DNA of 7,523 nucleotides, from positions 1 to 7,523 of the forward strand of contig PWEU01000060.1 in NCBI GenBank assembly GCA_003554005.1, given 5' to 3'. The notes under the pieces are model-generated. The model did no database searches and was not told the DNA's origin. It worked only from the letters and a program-made list of their open reading frames with translations. Below are positions 1 through 6,115 of the stretch, in pieces (the stretch's first letter is position 1; the number at the start of each line of letters is the position of its first letter). The translations under genes were made by a program, and so were the position numbers. Source of the stretch: Nitriliruptoraceae bacterium. Lineage in GTDB: Bacteria > Actinomycetota > Nitriliruptoria > Nitriliruptorales > Nitriliruptoraceae.

Positions 1-2895
1 CCGCTGGAGCCGAGCCCGCCGCAGCTGCAGCTGTCCTGGCACCGCGGCACGATCGCCGCCTGGAGCGCGGGACGTGGATCCGAGCCCGAGCCCACCTCGA
101 TCGTCACCGACCGTCTGGCCGCCGCGGGAGCGCCCGTGGCCGCCTTCGCCGACGGGGAACCGATCACCCTGCCCGGTGGCACGACGGCGGCGACGCTGAC
201 CGCCGACATCCACGACACCCTGGGGTGGCTGGTCGCGCTCGCCGGGACCCACCAGGACGAGGAGCTCGCACCGAGCGTCACCTGGGTCGGGTTGGCGGCC
301 GCACTGGCGGTGCGCCTGGTCGCGCAGGGGCGGATGGTCCCGCAGCTGCGCAAGGTCGGCGACGCACCCGCGAACCGGTCCTACTTCGCGGTGCGCTGGG
401 AACCCACCCTGATCGACCACGACGAGCTGACCGGTCTGGTCAAGGCGATGCCCGGGGCCGTCGCGGCGCTCGAAGGACGCCGCGACGCCCGGACCGTGAC
501 CCACGCGATCGTGTCCGGCTTCGTCGACGCCATCTGTCGCGACGCTGCCGGCCGCGTCGAGGTACCCGCGCCACCGCCGCAGCCCCAGCGGCCGGCGGAG
601 ATCGCCGAGGCCGCTCTCGGACGCCTCGACGGCTCCACCTTCGAGGCGCCGCACGCGCAAGGCACGGAGATCCGACGGGGGCTCGAGTCCTGGGCCGAGG
701 GGGTCACCGGTGCCTCCAAGCTCGAGCTGATCGTCCAGCTGGACCCACCCGACGAGGGCGACGCGTGGTTGCTGCGCCCCCTGGTGCCCGGTGGTCGGCG
801 CAGGGACGAGCCCGTCGAAGCCGCGATGTCCCGGGCCAACCACGAGCGCAAGGAGCTGATCAAGCGCGAGCTCGAGCGGCTGGAGGGCCTGTACGCCCCC
901 TTGGAACGGGGCAAGGACCGTCGTCGCGGTGAGGTGATCCTCAGCCAGGACGAGGCCTGGGAGCTGATGACCCAGACCGGCTCGGTGCTGACCAACGCCG
1001 GGTTCGAGGTCCGGGTCCCGCCGTTGTCGACCAAGAAGGCCAGCTCCCAGCTCAAGCTGACCTCGCTCGGCTCCCAGGAGCGGGCCGTCGGGGCACAGCA
1101 GCTCAGCGACGTGCGCTGGTCGGCGGTGTTCGGGGACGAGGAGCTCACGGCCGCGCAGATCCGTGAGCTGTCCTCCCAGTCCCGTCCGCTGGTGCGTTCC
1201 CAGGGGCGCTGGGTCGCCGTCGATCACGCCGACCTGGAGGCCGCGGCGGCGGCCCTGGAGGAGCGGGCGGACCGGACCAGGCTGTCCGGCGCCGACATGC
1301 TGCGCTACGCCCTCGGGCTCGACGGCACCGCGCTCGGCCAGCCGATCCAGCTGGAGGGCGAGGGCTGGGCCGCGGACCTGCTGCACAGCGCGGCCTCGAT
1401 CCCCGAGCAGCCGACCACGTCTCCCGAGGGCTTCGAGGGCGAGCTGCGCAGCTACCAGGCGGACGCCCTCGCATGGCTGCACTTCCTCGAGTCCGCCGGG
1501 CTCGGTGGCATCCTGGCGCTCGACATGGGGCTCGGGAAGACGCCGCCCCTGCTCGCCTTCCTGCGCGACCGCGACGAGGACACGCCCGCCGCCCTGGTGA
1601 TCGCGCCACCCGCGGTGGTCGGGAACTGGGCCAGCGAGGCGGCCCGGTTCGTGCCGGACCTCAAGGTCGTGGTCCATCACGGCACCAACCGCGCCGACGC
1701 CGACGAGGTGGCCGCCGAGGCCGCCGACGCCGACGTGGTCCTGACCACCTACGGGACGGCCCTGCGCGACGTCGAGGCCCTGGCGGCCATCACCTGGAGC
1801 CGCATCGTGCTGGACGAGGCGCAGGTGATCAAGAACCCCGCCAGCGAGACCGCCCAGCAGCTACGTCGCCTGGAGGGTGGCACCCGGGTCGTGCTGACCG
1901 GGACGCCGATCGAGAACGGGCTCGGTGACCTGTGGGCGCTGCTCGACTTCGCCAACCCCGGCCTGTTGGGTGACCGGGCCACCTTCGTCGGCCAGATGCA
2001 GCAGATCACCTCGAAGGGGCGGGGAGCGGAGTCGGCGTTGACCACGCTGAACGGGGTGCTGGTGTTCCGCCGGACCAAGGCGGAGCCGGCGATCGCTGCG
2101 GAGCTGCCCGACCGCATCGACTCGCTGGACCACTGCCCGATGACCACCGAGCAGATCGGGCTGTACCAGGCGGTGCTCGACGAGTTGGTGGTCACCTCCT
2201 CGGACCAGGACACCAACAAGCGCAAGGGCGCGGTGCTGGCCGCGATCACGGCGCTGAAGCAGATCTGCAACCACCCGGCGGCCTACACCGGCGACGAGGG
2301 ACCCTTGATGGACCGTTCCGGCAAGCTGGCACGGCTCGAGGAGATCGTCGACAACGTGTTCGAGTCCGAGGAGCGGATGCTGATCTTCACCCACTTCGCC
2401 AGCTGGGGGGAGCGGCTGGCCAAGCACCTGACCGCGCGGACGGGGATCGACATCGAGTGCTACCACGGTGGTCTCGCCCGTGGCGCCCGTGACCGCATGA
2501 TCGATCGCTTCCAGACCACCGAGGGTCCCGGGGCTCTGGTGCTGTCGCTGAAGGCCGGGGGGACCGGGCTCAACCTCACGGCCGCGAGTCACGTGGTGCT
2601 CTACGACCGGTGGTGGAACCCGGCGGTGGAGGACCAGGCCCGGGACCGGGCCTGGCGTATCGGCCAGACCCGGACGGTGGTCGCCCACCGGTTGGTGTGC
2701 CCGGGCACGGTGGACGAGCGGGTGGAGGAGGTCGTGGCCGGCAAGCGCAAGATCGCCGACATCGCCCTGCCGAAGTCCTCGACCGTCGGCGACCTGGACG
2801 AGCGGCAGCTGCGGCGGGCGCTGGGTATCGACCCCGACGCCGTGCTGACCGAGGACGTGCCCCTGCCCGCCGCCGCCCGAGGTGATGCCGCATGA
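1..2895 (+). CDS. SNF2-family DEAD/DEAH-box helicase (HelZ-like), 5' end outside window
   Basis: ATP-dependent double-stranded DNA translocase of the SNF2/Rad54 superfamily, related to the actinobacterial HelZ type; its cellular role is poorly defined. The frame is open from base 1, so the gene begins upstream and the GTG at 136 is only an internal candidate; at least 964 residues are visible, close to what I recall as usual for the family. Counting from that GTG, residues about 230-385 resemble the domain that precedes the motor in bacterial SNF2 proteins (PF12419). The motor follows: Walker A DMGLGKT at 463-469, Walker B DEAQ at 560-563, motif III LTGTPIEN at 587-594, motif V KAGGTGLNL at 806-814, and motif VI from D833 to Q844 with RIGQ and WWNP just before it. 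All key ATPase residues are present, so it should be active. The stop overlaps the next start as ATGA. The family call is firm; the function is inferred. Confidence 0.95.
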   Translation, partial: PLEPSPPQLQLSWHRGTIAAWSAGRGSEPEPTSIVTDRLAAAGAPVAAFADGEPITLPGGTTAATLTADIHDTLGWLVALAGTHQDEELAPSVTWVGLAAALAVRLVAQGRMVPQLRKVGDAPANRSYFAVRWEPTLIDHDELTGLVKAMPGAVAALEGRRDARTVTHAIVSGFVDAICRDAAGRVEVPAPPPQPQRPAEIAEAALGRLDGSTFEAPHAQGTEIRRGLESWAEGVTGASKLELIVQLDPPDEGDAWLLRPLVPGGRRRDEPVEAAMSRANHERKELIKRELERLEGLYAPLERGKDRRRGEVILSQDEAWELMTQTGSVLTNAGFEVRVPPLSTKKASSQLKLTSLGSQERAVGAQQLSDVRWSAVFGDEELTAAQIRELSSQSRPLVRSQGRWVAVDHADLEAAAAALEERADRTRLSGADMLRYALGLDGTALGQPIQLEGEGWAADLLHSAASIPEQPTTSPEGFEGELRSYQADALAWLHFLESAGLGGILALDMGLGKTPPLLAFLRDRDEDTPAALVIAPPAVVGNWASEAARFVPDLKVVVHHGTNRADADEVAAEAADADVVLTTYGTALRDVEALAAITWSRIVLDEAQVIKNPASETAQQLRRLEGGTRVVLTGTPIENGLGDLWALLDFANPGLLGDRATFVGQMQQITSKGRGAESALTTLNGVLVFRRTKAEPAIAAELPDRIDSLDHCPMTTEQIGLYQAVLDELVVTSSDQDTNKRKGAVLAAITALKQICNHPAAYTGDEGPLMDRSGKLARLEEIVDNVFESEERMLIFTHFASWGERLAKHLTARTGIDIECYHGGLARGARDRMIDRFQTTEGPGALVLSLKAGGTGLNLTAASHVVLYDRWWNPAVEDQARDRAWRIGQTRTVVAHRLVCPGTVDERVEEVVAGKRKIADIALPKSSTVGDLDERQLRRALGIDPDAVLTEDVPLPAAARGDAA
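2879..2886 (+). promoter_or_regulatory. Shine-Dalgarno site for the basic AT-hook-like gene
   Basis: GAGGTGAT lies inside the last codons of the helicase gene and is a long match to the 16S rRNA 3' end. It ends five bases before the ATG at 2892. It fixes the start and supports independent or coupled re-initiation at the ATGA overlap. Confidence 0.7.
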
Positions 2896-3380
2896 GTGAT
2901 CGACGCAACGAGCGACCCGACGCCGCGCCCAAGGGGGACGGCGGCCGCAGCCGGGCCCGGCGCAAGCGGGGCCGGGGACGCCCCCACAAGCGCACCGGGG
3001 ACGCCCCCGAGCGCACCACCGCCGGCCCCGCCGACGGCGCGCCGTCCGGGCCGTCCCAGAAGCGCAACCGCAAGCGCGCCAGCCAGCGCAAGGGGCGGCA
3101 ACGCGCCCGAGGTCCCGAACGCGAGCAGGCACCCGGCCGCAACGACGCCGCGGGTTTCTGGGGCGACCCCGAGGCGCTCCCCAGGGTGGCCCGGGACGTC
3201 CGTATCACCGACGCCCCCGCCGCCGTCCCACGCTCCCTCGGCCTGCCGCCGCTCCCCGGTCACGAGGCTGTGGCGGAGCACTACTTCACCGTGGTCTACG
3301 AGCGGGCCGTCGCCACGGCCGGCGCCCTGGCCGCCGCCGGGGGGTTGATCGACCTCGACGCGGTCGTCGATGACGACTGA
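2892..3380 (+). CDS. Small basic protein with AT-hook-like motif and possible SWIM-protein-like tail
   Basis: No confident family assignment. The protein is 162 codons without the stop. Residues 1 to about 85 are rich in Arg, Lys, Pro, Gly and Ala and look disordered. They include R28-G29-R30-P31 with basic residues on both sides, which fits an AT-hook-like minor-groove motif, and a second basic cluster around residues 57-75. From about residue 93 the composition becomes ordinary: FWGDPEALP, then a proline-rich stretch, LGLPPLPG, and a probable helix rich in Ala to the end. From memory, this order resembles the tail after the zinc finger of actinobacterial SWIM proteins, which are often encoded beside this helicase type; no CxC...CxH zinc finger is present here. 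It overlaps the helicase by 4 bases and the next gene by 11. A nucleic-acid-binding partner of the helicase is a reasonable inference, not a demonstrated role. Confidence 0.8.
   Translation: MSDRRNERPDAAPKGDGGRSRARRKRGRGRPHKRTGDAPERTTAGPADGAPSGPSQKRNRKRASQRKGRQRARGPEREQAPGRNDAAGFWGDPEALPRVARDVRITDAPAAVPRSLGLPPLPGHEAVAEHYFTVVYERAVATAGALAAAGGLIDLDAVVDDD
2972..3008 (+). repeat. 14-bp direct repeat inside the basic gene
   Basis: CCGGGGACGCCCCC occurs at 2972-2985 and again at 2995-3008, and each copy is followed shortly by AGCGCACC. The period is 23 bases, which is not a multiple of three, so the first copy is translated as part of the RGRP motif and the second as GDAP. Each copy can also fold GGGG on CCCC. 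It looks like a slippage-type local duplication in low-complexity coding DNA. Confidence 0.7.
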
Positions 3381-3702
3381 GGCGCCCGCCCCCGCAGCTG
3401 CTCGCAGCCTCCCGGCTCCAGCGCTGCGCGAGACCGCTGACATCTGGTTCGACACCGGCCGTGATCCCGTGATCGTGTGGGACGCCGAGGGACGTCGCTT
3501 CCGGCTGCAGGATCCGCGGGATGCCACCTGCTCGCTCCACCTCGTGACCTACCCGACCGGGGTGAGGGCACCGGCCGAGCTGGCGGCGGTGCTGGCCGAA
3601 GGGCTCGCCGCCTGCGACTTCCCACCTACCGGCGACGGCGCCGCCGCCGGTCACGTCGCGAGCGCGCTGCGCGCCTACGGCATCGTCCCGCCACCGGGCT
3701 GA
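3370..3702 (+). CDS. Hypothetical protein, 110 aa, coupled to the helicase operon
   Basis: I do not recognise a family. ATG 3370 is the only possible start, since an in-frame stop lies at 3346-3348 with no other start codon between. It overlaps the preceding gene by 11 bases and has no clear Shine-Dalgarno sequence, so translation probably depends on coupling. The N-terminal 20 residues are Ala/Pro-rich. Residues 24-60 (ADIWFDTGRDP, then VIVWDAEGRRFRLQDP) look like alternating strands of a small beta-rich fold, and residues 66-85 look like an Ala-rich helix. There are two cysteines, no signal peptide and no membrane segment. The position suggests a role with the helicase and the basic protein. 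GC content and codon use match its neighbours, so it is probably a real gene, but the function is unknown. Confidence 0.7.
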   Translation: MTTEAPAPAAARSLPAPALRETADIWFDTGRDPVIVWDAEGRRFRLQDPRDATCSLHLVTYPTGVRAPAELAAVLAEGLAACDFPPTGDGAAAGHVASALRAYGIVPPPG

Positions 3703-3739
3703 GCGCTCCGGGTCCATCTCCCCCTGGGGCGACGGCAGC

Positions 3740-4528
3740 TCACCGATCCCGGTCCCGGGTGCCCGAGGCCCGGCCCATCCGGGACACCAGGCCCCGGTAG
3801 AGCGGCGTCGCTGCGTGCCGCAGCACCACGAGGAGCCGGTACCACCTCGGCACCGTGCGTTCGGGTGCGCCCGAGAGGATCACCTCGTGGATGGCGCGCG
3901 CGACGTCGTCGGGGGTCCCGACCAGCCGTGCGATCCGGCTCGCCCGCAGGCTGTCCTTCGGGAAGCCCTCGGTGTGGATGAAGCCCGGGTTCAGCTCGCA
4001 GACCGTGATGCCCCGCCGGGACCAGGCCAGCCCGGTCGCCTCGCTCAGGCCGACCAGCCCGAACTTGCTGGCGGCGTACCCGGCGGGGCCCACCCCGAGC
4101 TTGCCGGCCACCGACGCCACGTTGACCACCCGGGCCGGCGCCGAGGCCTCGAGGAGGGAGGCGAAGGCGGCCATGCAGCGGATCGGGCCCGCCAGGTTGA
4201 CCTCGATCGTGTGCAGGGTGTCGTCGAGGTCGTCGCGTCCGCGGAAGCTGCCGCCCGGGACCCCGGCGTTGTTGACCAGCACGTGGCAGGCACCGAGCTG
4301 TGACGCGACCCAGGCGGCCAGCCGGTCAACGGCGTCCTGATCGGGGATGTCCGCCACGTAGGGGCGGATCGCCGGGTGTGCGGCTGCCAGCTCGTGGAGC
4401 CGGTCCTCGCGTCGGGCGACGGCGACCACGGTCATGCCGAGCCGGGCCAGGCGGGCGGCGGTGGCCGCCCCGATGCCGCTCGACGCCCCGGTGACGACCG
4501 CCACCTTGCCACCTGGTTCGAAGCTCAT
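3740..4528 (-). CDS. Short-chain dehydrogenase/reductase (SDR family)
   Basis: NAD(P)-dependent oxidoreductase of the classical SDR family, 262 aa, cytosolic, substrate unknown. The Rossmann glycine motif TGASSGIG is at residues 13-20. The ARR at 38-40, at the end of the second strand, favours NADPH. NNAG is at 85-88. The catalytic tetrad is complete: Asn110, Ser138, Tyr150 and Lys154, with NPGFIHT at 179-185 after it. The start at 4528 is chosen because AGGAGG sits five bases upstream and the Rossmann fold begins a few residues in; a longer frame upstream has no such support. The C-terminus is basic and contains a hydrophobic stretch (WYRLLVVLRHA region), as in DltE-like SDRs that may sit near the membrane. 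It lies 37 bases downstream of the 64-aa gene on the same strand and converges with the helicase operon. Family certain, substrate not inferable. Confidence 0.95.
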   Translation of the reverse strand: MSFEPGGKVAVVTGASSGIGAATAARLARLGMTVVAVARREDRLHELAAAHPAIRPYVADIPDQDAVDRLAAWVASQLGACHVLVNNAGVPGGSFRGRDDLDDTLHTIEVNLAGPIRCMAAFASLLEASAPARVVNVASVAGKLGVGPAGYAASKFGLVGLSEATGLAWSRRGITVCELNPGFIHTEGFPKDSLRASRIARLVGTPDDVARAIHEVILSGAPERTVPRWYRLLVVLRHAATPLYRGLVSRMGRASGTRDRDR

Positions 4529-4533
4529 CGCAT

Positions 4534-4539
4534 CCTCCT
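4534..4539 (-). promoter_or_regulatory. Shine-Dalgarno site of the SDR gene
   Basis: A perfect AGGAGG on the minus strand lies five bases before the ATG at 4528. It decides the start in favour of the 262-aa protein over an upstream in-frame extension. Confidence 0.8.
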
Positions 4540-4565
4540 GTGTCCCGCCGGCACCGAGGCGGCGA

Positions 4566-4760
4566 TCATCCGTCGCGCTCGGCCAGCTCCCGCTCGAGCC
4601 GTGCCACCCGGGCCTGAAGTGCCGCCCGCGCCCCGGCGCCGTGGTGGGGCGGGGTCTCCGCCAGGGAGCGCCGCAGGTCATCGAGCTCCGCGCGGATCCG
4701 GGCGGGTGATCGCGGGCCCACCGGCTCGGCCGGTCGCGCCGGCGAGGTGTCAGGTGCCAC
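4566..4760 (-). CDS. Small hypothetical protein, 64 aa, coiled-coil-like
   Basis: No recognised family. The frame starts with GTG at 4760, preceded by GAGG five bases upstream, and no other usable start lies nearby in this frame. The first 20 residues are Pro/Ala-rich. Residues about 23-37 (PARIRAELDDLRRSL) and 48-62 (AALQARVARLERELAE) form two amphipathic, charged helices with heptad-like Leu/Ile/Val spacing, separated by a short HHGAG turn. This would suit a helical hairpin or an oligomerising coiled coil. It precedes the SDR by 37 bases on the same strand, so the two are probably one transcript. It could be a chance frame in GC-rich DNA, but the ordered helical pattern, the start signal and the -10 box upstream support a gene. 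Confidence 0.6.
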   Translation of the reverse strand: MAPDTSPARPAEPVGPRSPARIRAELDDLRRSLAETPPHHGAGARAALQARVARLERELAERDG

Positions 4761-4795
4761 GTCGGCCTCGCGTCGTGGGCGGGTGCTGATGGGGC

Positions 4796-4801
4796 ACGCT
4801 A
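4796..4801 (-). promoter_or_regulatory. Candidate -10 box for the 64-aa/SDR transcript
   Basis: TAGCGT on the minus strand fits the actinobacterial TANNNT -10 pattern. A transcription start about seven bases further on, near 4788, would leave a leader of about 28 bases before GTG 4760. No clear -35 is seen. Its match to the opposite box strengthens an otherwise weak call. Confidence 0.35.
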
Positions 4802-4852
4802 CCGCCGCTGCGCGCGCCCCGCCCCACCCCTGGTCGCGCTGGCAGCGCTCGG

Positions 4853-4858
4853 TAGTGT
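4853..4858 (+). promoter_or_regulatory. Candidate -10 box for a leaderless MFS transcript
   Basis: TAGTGT fits TANNNT and is followed by exactly seven bases and then the GTG at 4866, the spacing expected if transcription begins on the start codon. The region lacks a Shine-Dalgarno sequence, which agrees with a leaderless mRNA, a common arrangement in Actinobacteria. The -35 region (about TGGTCG at 4831-4836) is weak. Confidence 0.45.
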
Positions 4859-4865
4859 GCGCGCC

Positions 4866-6098
4866 GTGAGCATGCAGCCGCTCCTGCTGACACGACCCTT
4901 CCGGCTGGTCGTGGTCACCACCCTGGCGTCCTTCCTGGCCTTCGGGGCCACCCTGCCGGTCCTGCCGCGGTTCGTGGTCGACGAGCTCGAGCGGGGCGAG
5001 ATCGCGGTCGGTGCCGTCTTCGCCATCCACGCGCTGGCGGCGGTGCTGGTGCGCCCGGTGGTGGGGCGGATCGGCGACCAGTTCGGCCGCAGGGCCCTGA
5101 TCGCCGGCGGTGGTGCCTTGACCGCCGTCGCCATGGTCGGCCACCTCGCCGTCGGCTCCTTCGCGTTGCTGCTCGCGCTCCGGGCGCTGGCCGGGGTCGG
5201 ACAGGCCGCCGTGGTGGTCGGCACCGCGACACGGGCCCTGGACCTCGCCCCGAGCTCGCGGTACGGCGAGGCGATGAGCTACGTGATGGTGGCGGTCCAG
5301 TTGGGCTTCGGGCTCGGCCCGCTCGTCGGGGAGGGCTTGCTCGGTCGCGGCTCCTACGCCGCCGTCTGGATCGCCAGCGCCGTCGGCTGTCTGGTCGTGG
5401 TGGCGGCCGCGAGCCGGCTCCCGGTCGAGCAGCGGCGGGTCGCGATCGCCACCGGCCCGCTGCTGCACCCCGCGGCGATCGTCCCCGGGGTGATCTTCGG
5501 CATCGGGTCGCTCGGGTTCATCGGGTTCCTGGCCTTCGTGCCCCTCCACGCCGACGGCCTCGGGTTGGCCGCGGCGGCTCCGTTGTTCCTGCTGTGTTCC
5601 GGCACCATCGCCCTGGTACGCGTGGTCGGAGCGCGGCTGCCAGACCGGTTGGGTGCGGTGACCGCCGCGAGCCTGGCCCTGGTGCTGGTGATCGCCGGGC
5701 TCGGTTGGATGGGGCTGCTGCTCACCCCGACGGGGCTGTACGCCGGGGCGTTGCTGCTGGCCGTGGGCACCGCCATCTTCGCCCCCTCGATGGCGCTGGC
5801 CGCGGCGCAGGGGGTCGCTGCCGACGAGCGTGCCCGGGTCATGGCCACCTTCACGCTGTTCCTGGACCTGGCCTCCGCCGCCGGTCCCGCGGCGCTCGGG
5901 ATCGCCGCCGCCAACGGCGGGTTCGGGGCCAGCTTCCTGATCGCCGGCGGCGCGGGGGTGGTGGCCCTGGTGCTCCTGCGTCGCTGGCTCGCTCCGGCGC
6001 TGGCCGGCACGGCTCGGACCGAGCGCCCACCCGATGCGGGATCCGTCGGTCCGTCCGCCCCCGTCGATCCGACCCTGGACGGTCCGAGTCCGGCCTGA
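4866..6098 (+). CDS. MFS transporter, 12 transmembrane segments
   Basis: Inner-membrane secondary transporter of the major facilitator superfamily, probably a proton-coupled exporter; substrate unknown. The 410-aa product has about twelve hydrophobic segments in two halves of six, with the central loop near residues 183-200. Motif A, GRIGDQFGRR, is at 67-76 between helices 2 and 3, and a degenerate copy (VGARLPDRLGA) lies between helices 8 and 9. Arg106 in helix 4 followed by GVGQA fits motif B. G147-x3-G151-P152-x2-G155 in helix 5 resembles the antiporter motif C. The hydrophilic C-terminal tail is about 30 residues long. Possible starts are GTG 4857, GTG 4866 and ATG 4872. I prefer 4866 because of the -10 box seven bases upstream and the absence of a ribosome site. 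The DUF4031 gene follows after 17 bases. Drug efflux is plausible but not shown. Confidence 0.93.
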   Translation: MSMQPLLLTRPFRLVVVTTLASFLAFGATLPVLPRFVVDELERGEIAVGAVFAIHALAAVLVRPVVGRIGDQFGRRALIAGGGALTAVAMVGHLAVGSFALLLALRALAGVGQAAVVVGTATRALDLAPSSRYGEAMSYVMVAVQLGFGLGPLVGEGLLGRGSYAAVWIASAVGCLVVVAAASRLPVEQRRVAIATGPLLHPAAIVPGVIFGIGSLGFIGFLAFVPLHADGLGLAAAAPLFLLCSGTIALVRVVGARLPDRLGAVTAASLALVLVIAGLGWMGLLLTPTGLYAGALLLAVGTAIFAPSMALAAAQGVAADERARVMATFTLFLDLASAAGPAALGIAAANGGFGASFLIAGGAGVVALVLLRRWLAPALAGTARTERPPDAGSVGPSAPVDPTLDGPSPA

Positions 6099-6101
6099 AC
6101 C

Positions 6102-6111
6102 GGAGGGAGGT
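6102..6111 (+). promoter_or_regulatory. Shine-Dalgarno site of the DUF4031 gene
   Basis: GGAGGGAGGT lies between the MFS stop and the ATG at 6116, with five bases from the end of the GGAGG core's final G to the ATG. This strong site contrasts with the MFS gene, which has none, and fixes the start of the short gene. Confidence 0.8.
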
Positions 6112-6115
6112 GCCC

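Larger units (their letters stand above)
4794..4860. repeat. Inverted repeat in the divergent spacer
   Basis: CGGTAGTGTGC at 4850-4860 on the plus strand is mirrored by CGGTAGCGTGC on the minus strand at 4804-4794, 10 of 11 bases identical. Allowing a one-base gap, both arms extend upstream by GCAGCG (plus 4842-4847; minus 4811-4806). The arm centres are 56 bases apart. Each arm contains the proposed -10 box for the gene it faces, so the repeat may be paired promoters, paired operators or both. Confidence 0.65.

Noticed and set aside
1861..3132. 423-codon minus-strand frame opposite the helicase 3' half and the basic gene
   Set aside because: It has no family features and mirrors the codon bias of the plus-strand helicase, whose motifs are unmistakable. 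It is a GC-rich shadow.
2896..3348. 150-codon plus-strand frame overlapping the basic gene
   Set aside because: It is Ser/Pro/Ala/Thr-rich low complexity, lacks a better ribosome site than ATG 2892, and misses the ordered C-terminal segment seen in the other frame.
3703..3739. Terminator between the helicase operon and the SDR gene
   Set aside because: CCCCTGGGG has a one-base loop and GAGCGCTC is only a short palindrome; neither makes a stable terminator hairpin and there is no U-tract.
3752..3785. GTCCCGG...CCGGGAC inverted repeat inside the 3' end of the SDR gene
   Set aside because: The loop is about 20 bases and the sequence is coding; such matches are expected by chance in this base composition.
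4761..5549. Long minus-strand open frame (to 5549) continuous with the 64-aa gene and opposite the MFS gene
   Set aside because: Its upstream part is Asp/Gly/Gln/His-rich low-complexity translation typical of the antisense frame of a GC-rich gene, while the plus strand encodes a clear 12-helix transporter. Only the part downstream of GTG 4760 looks protein-like.
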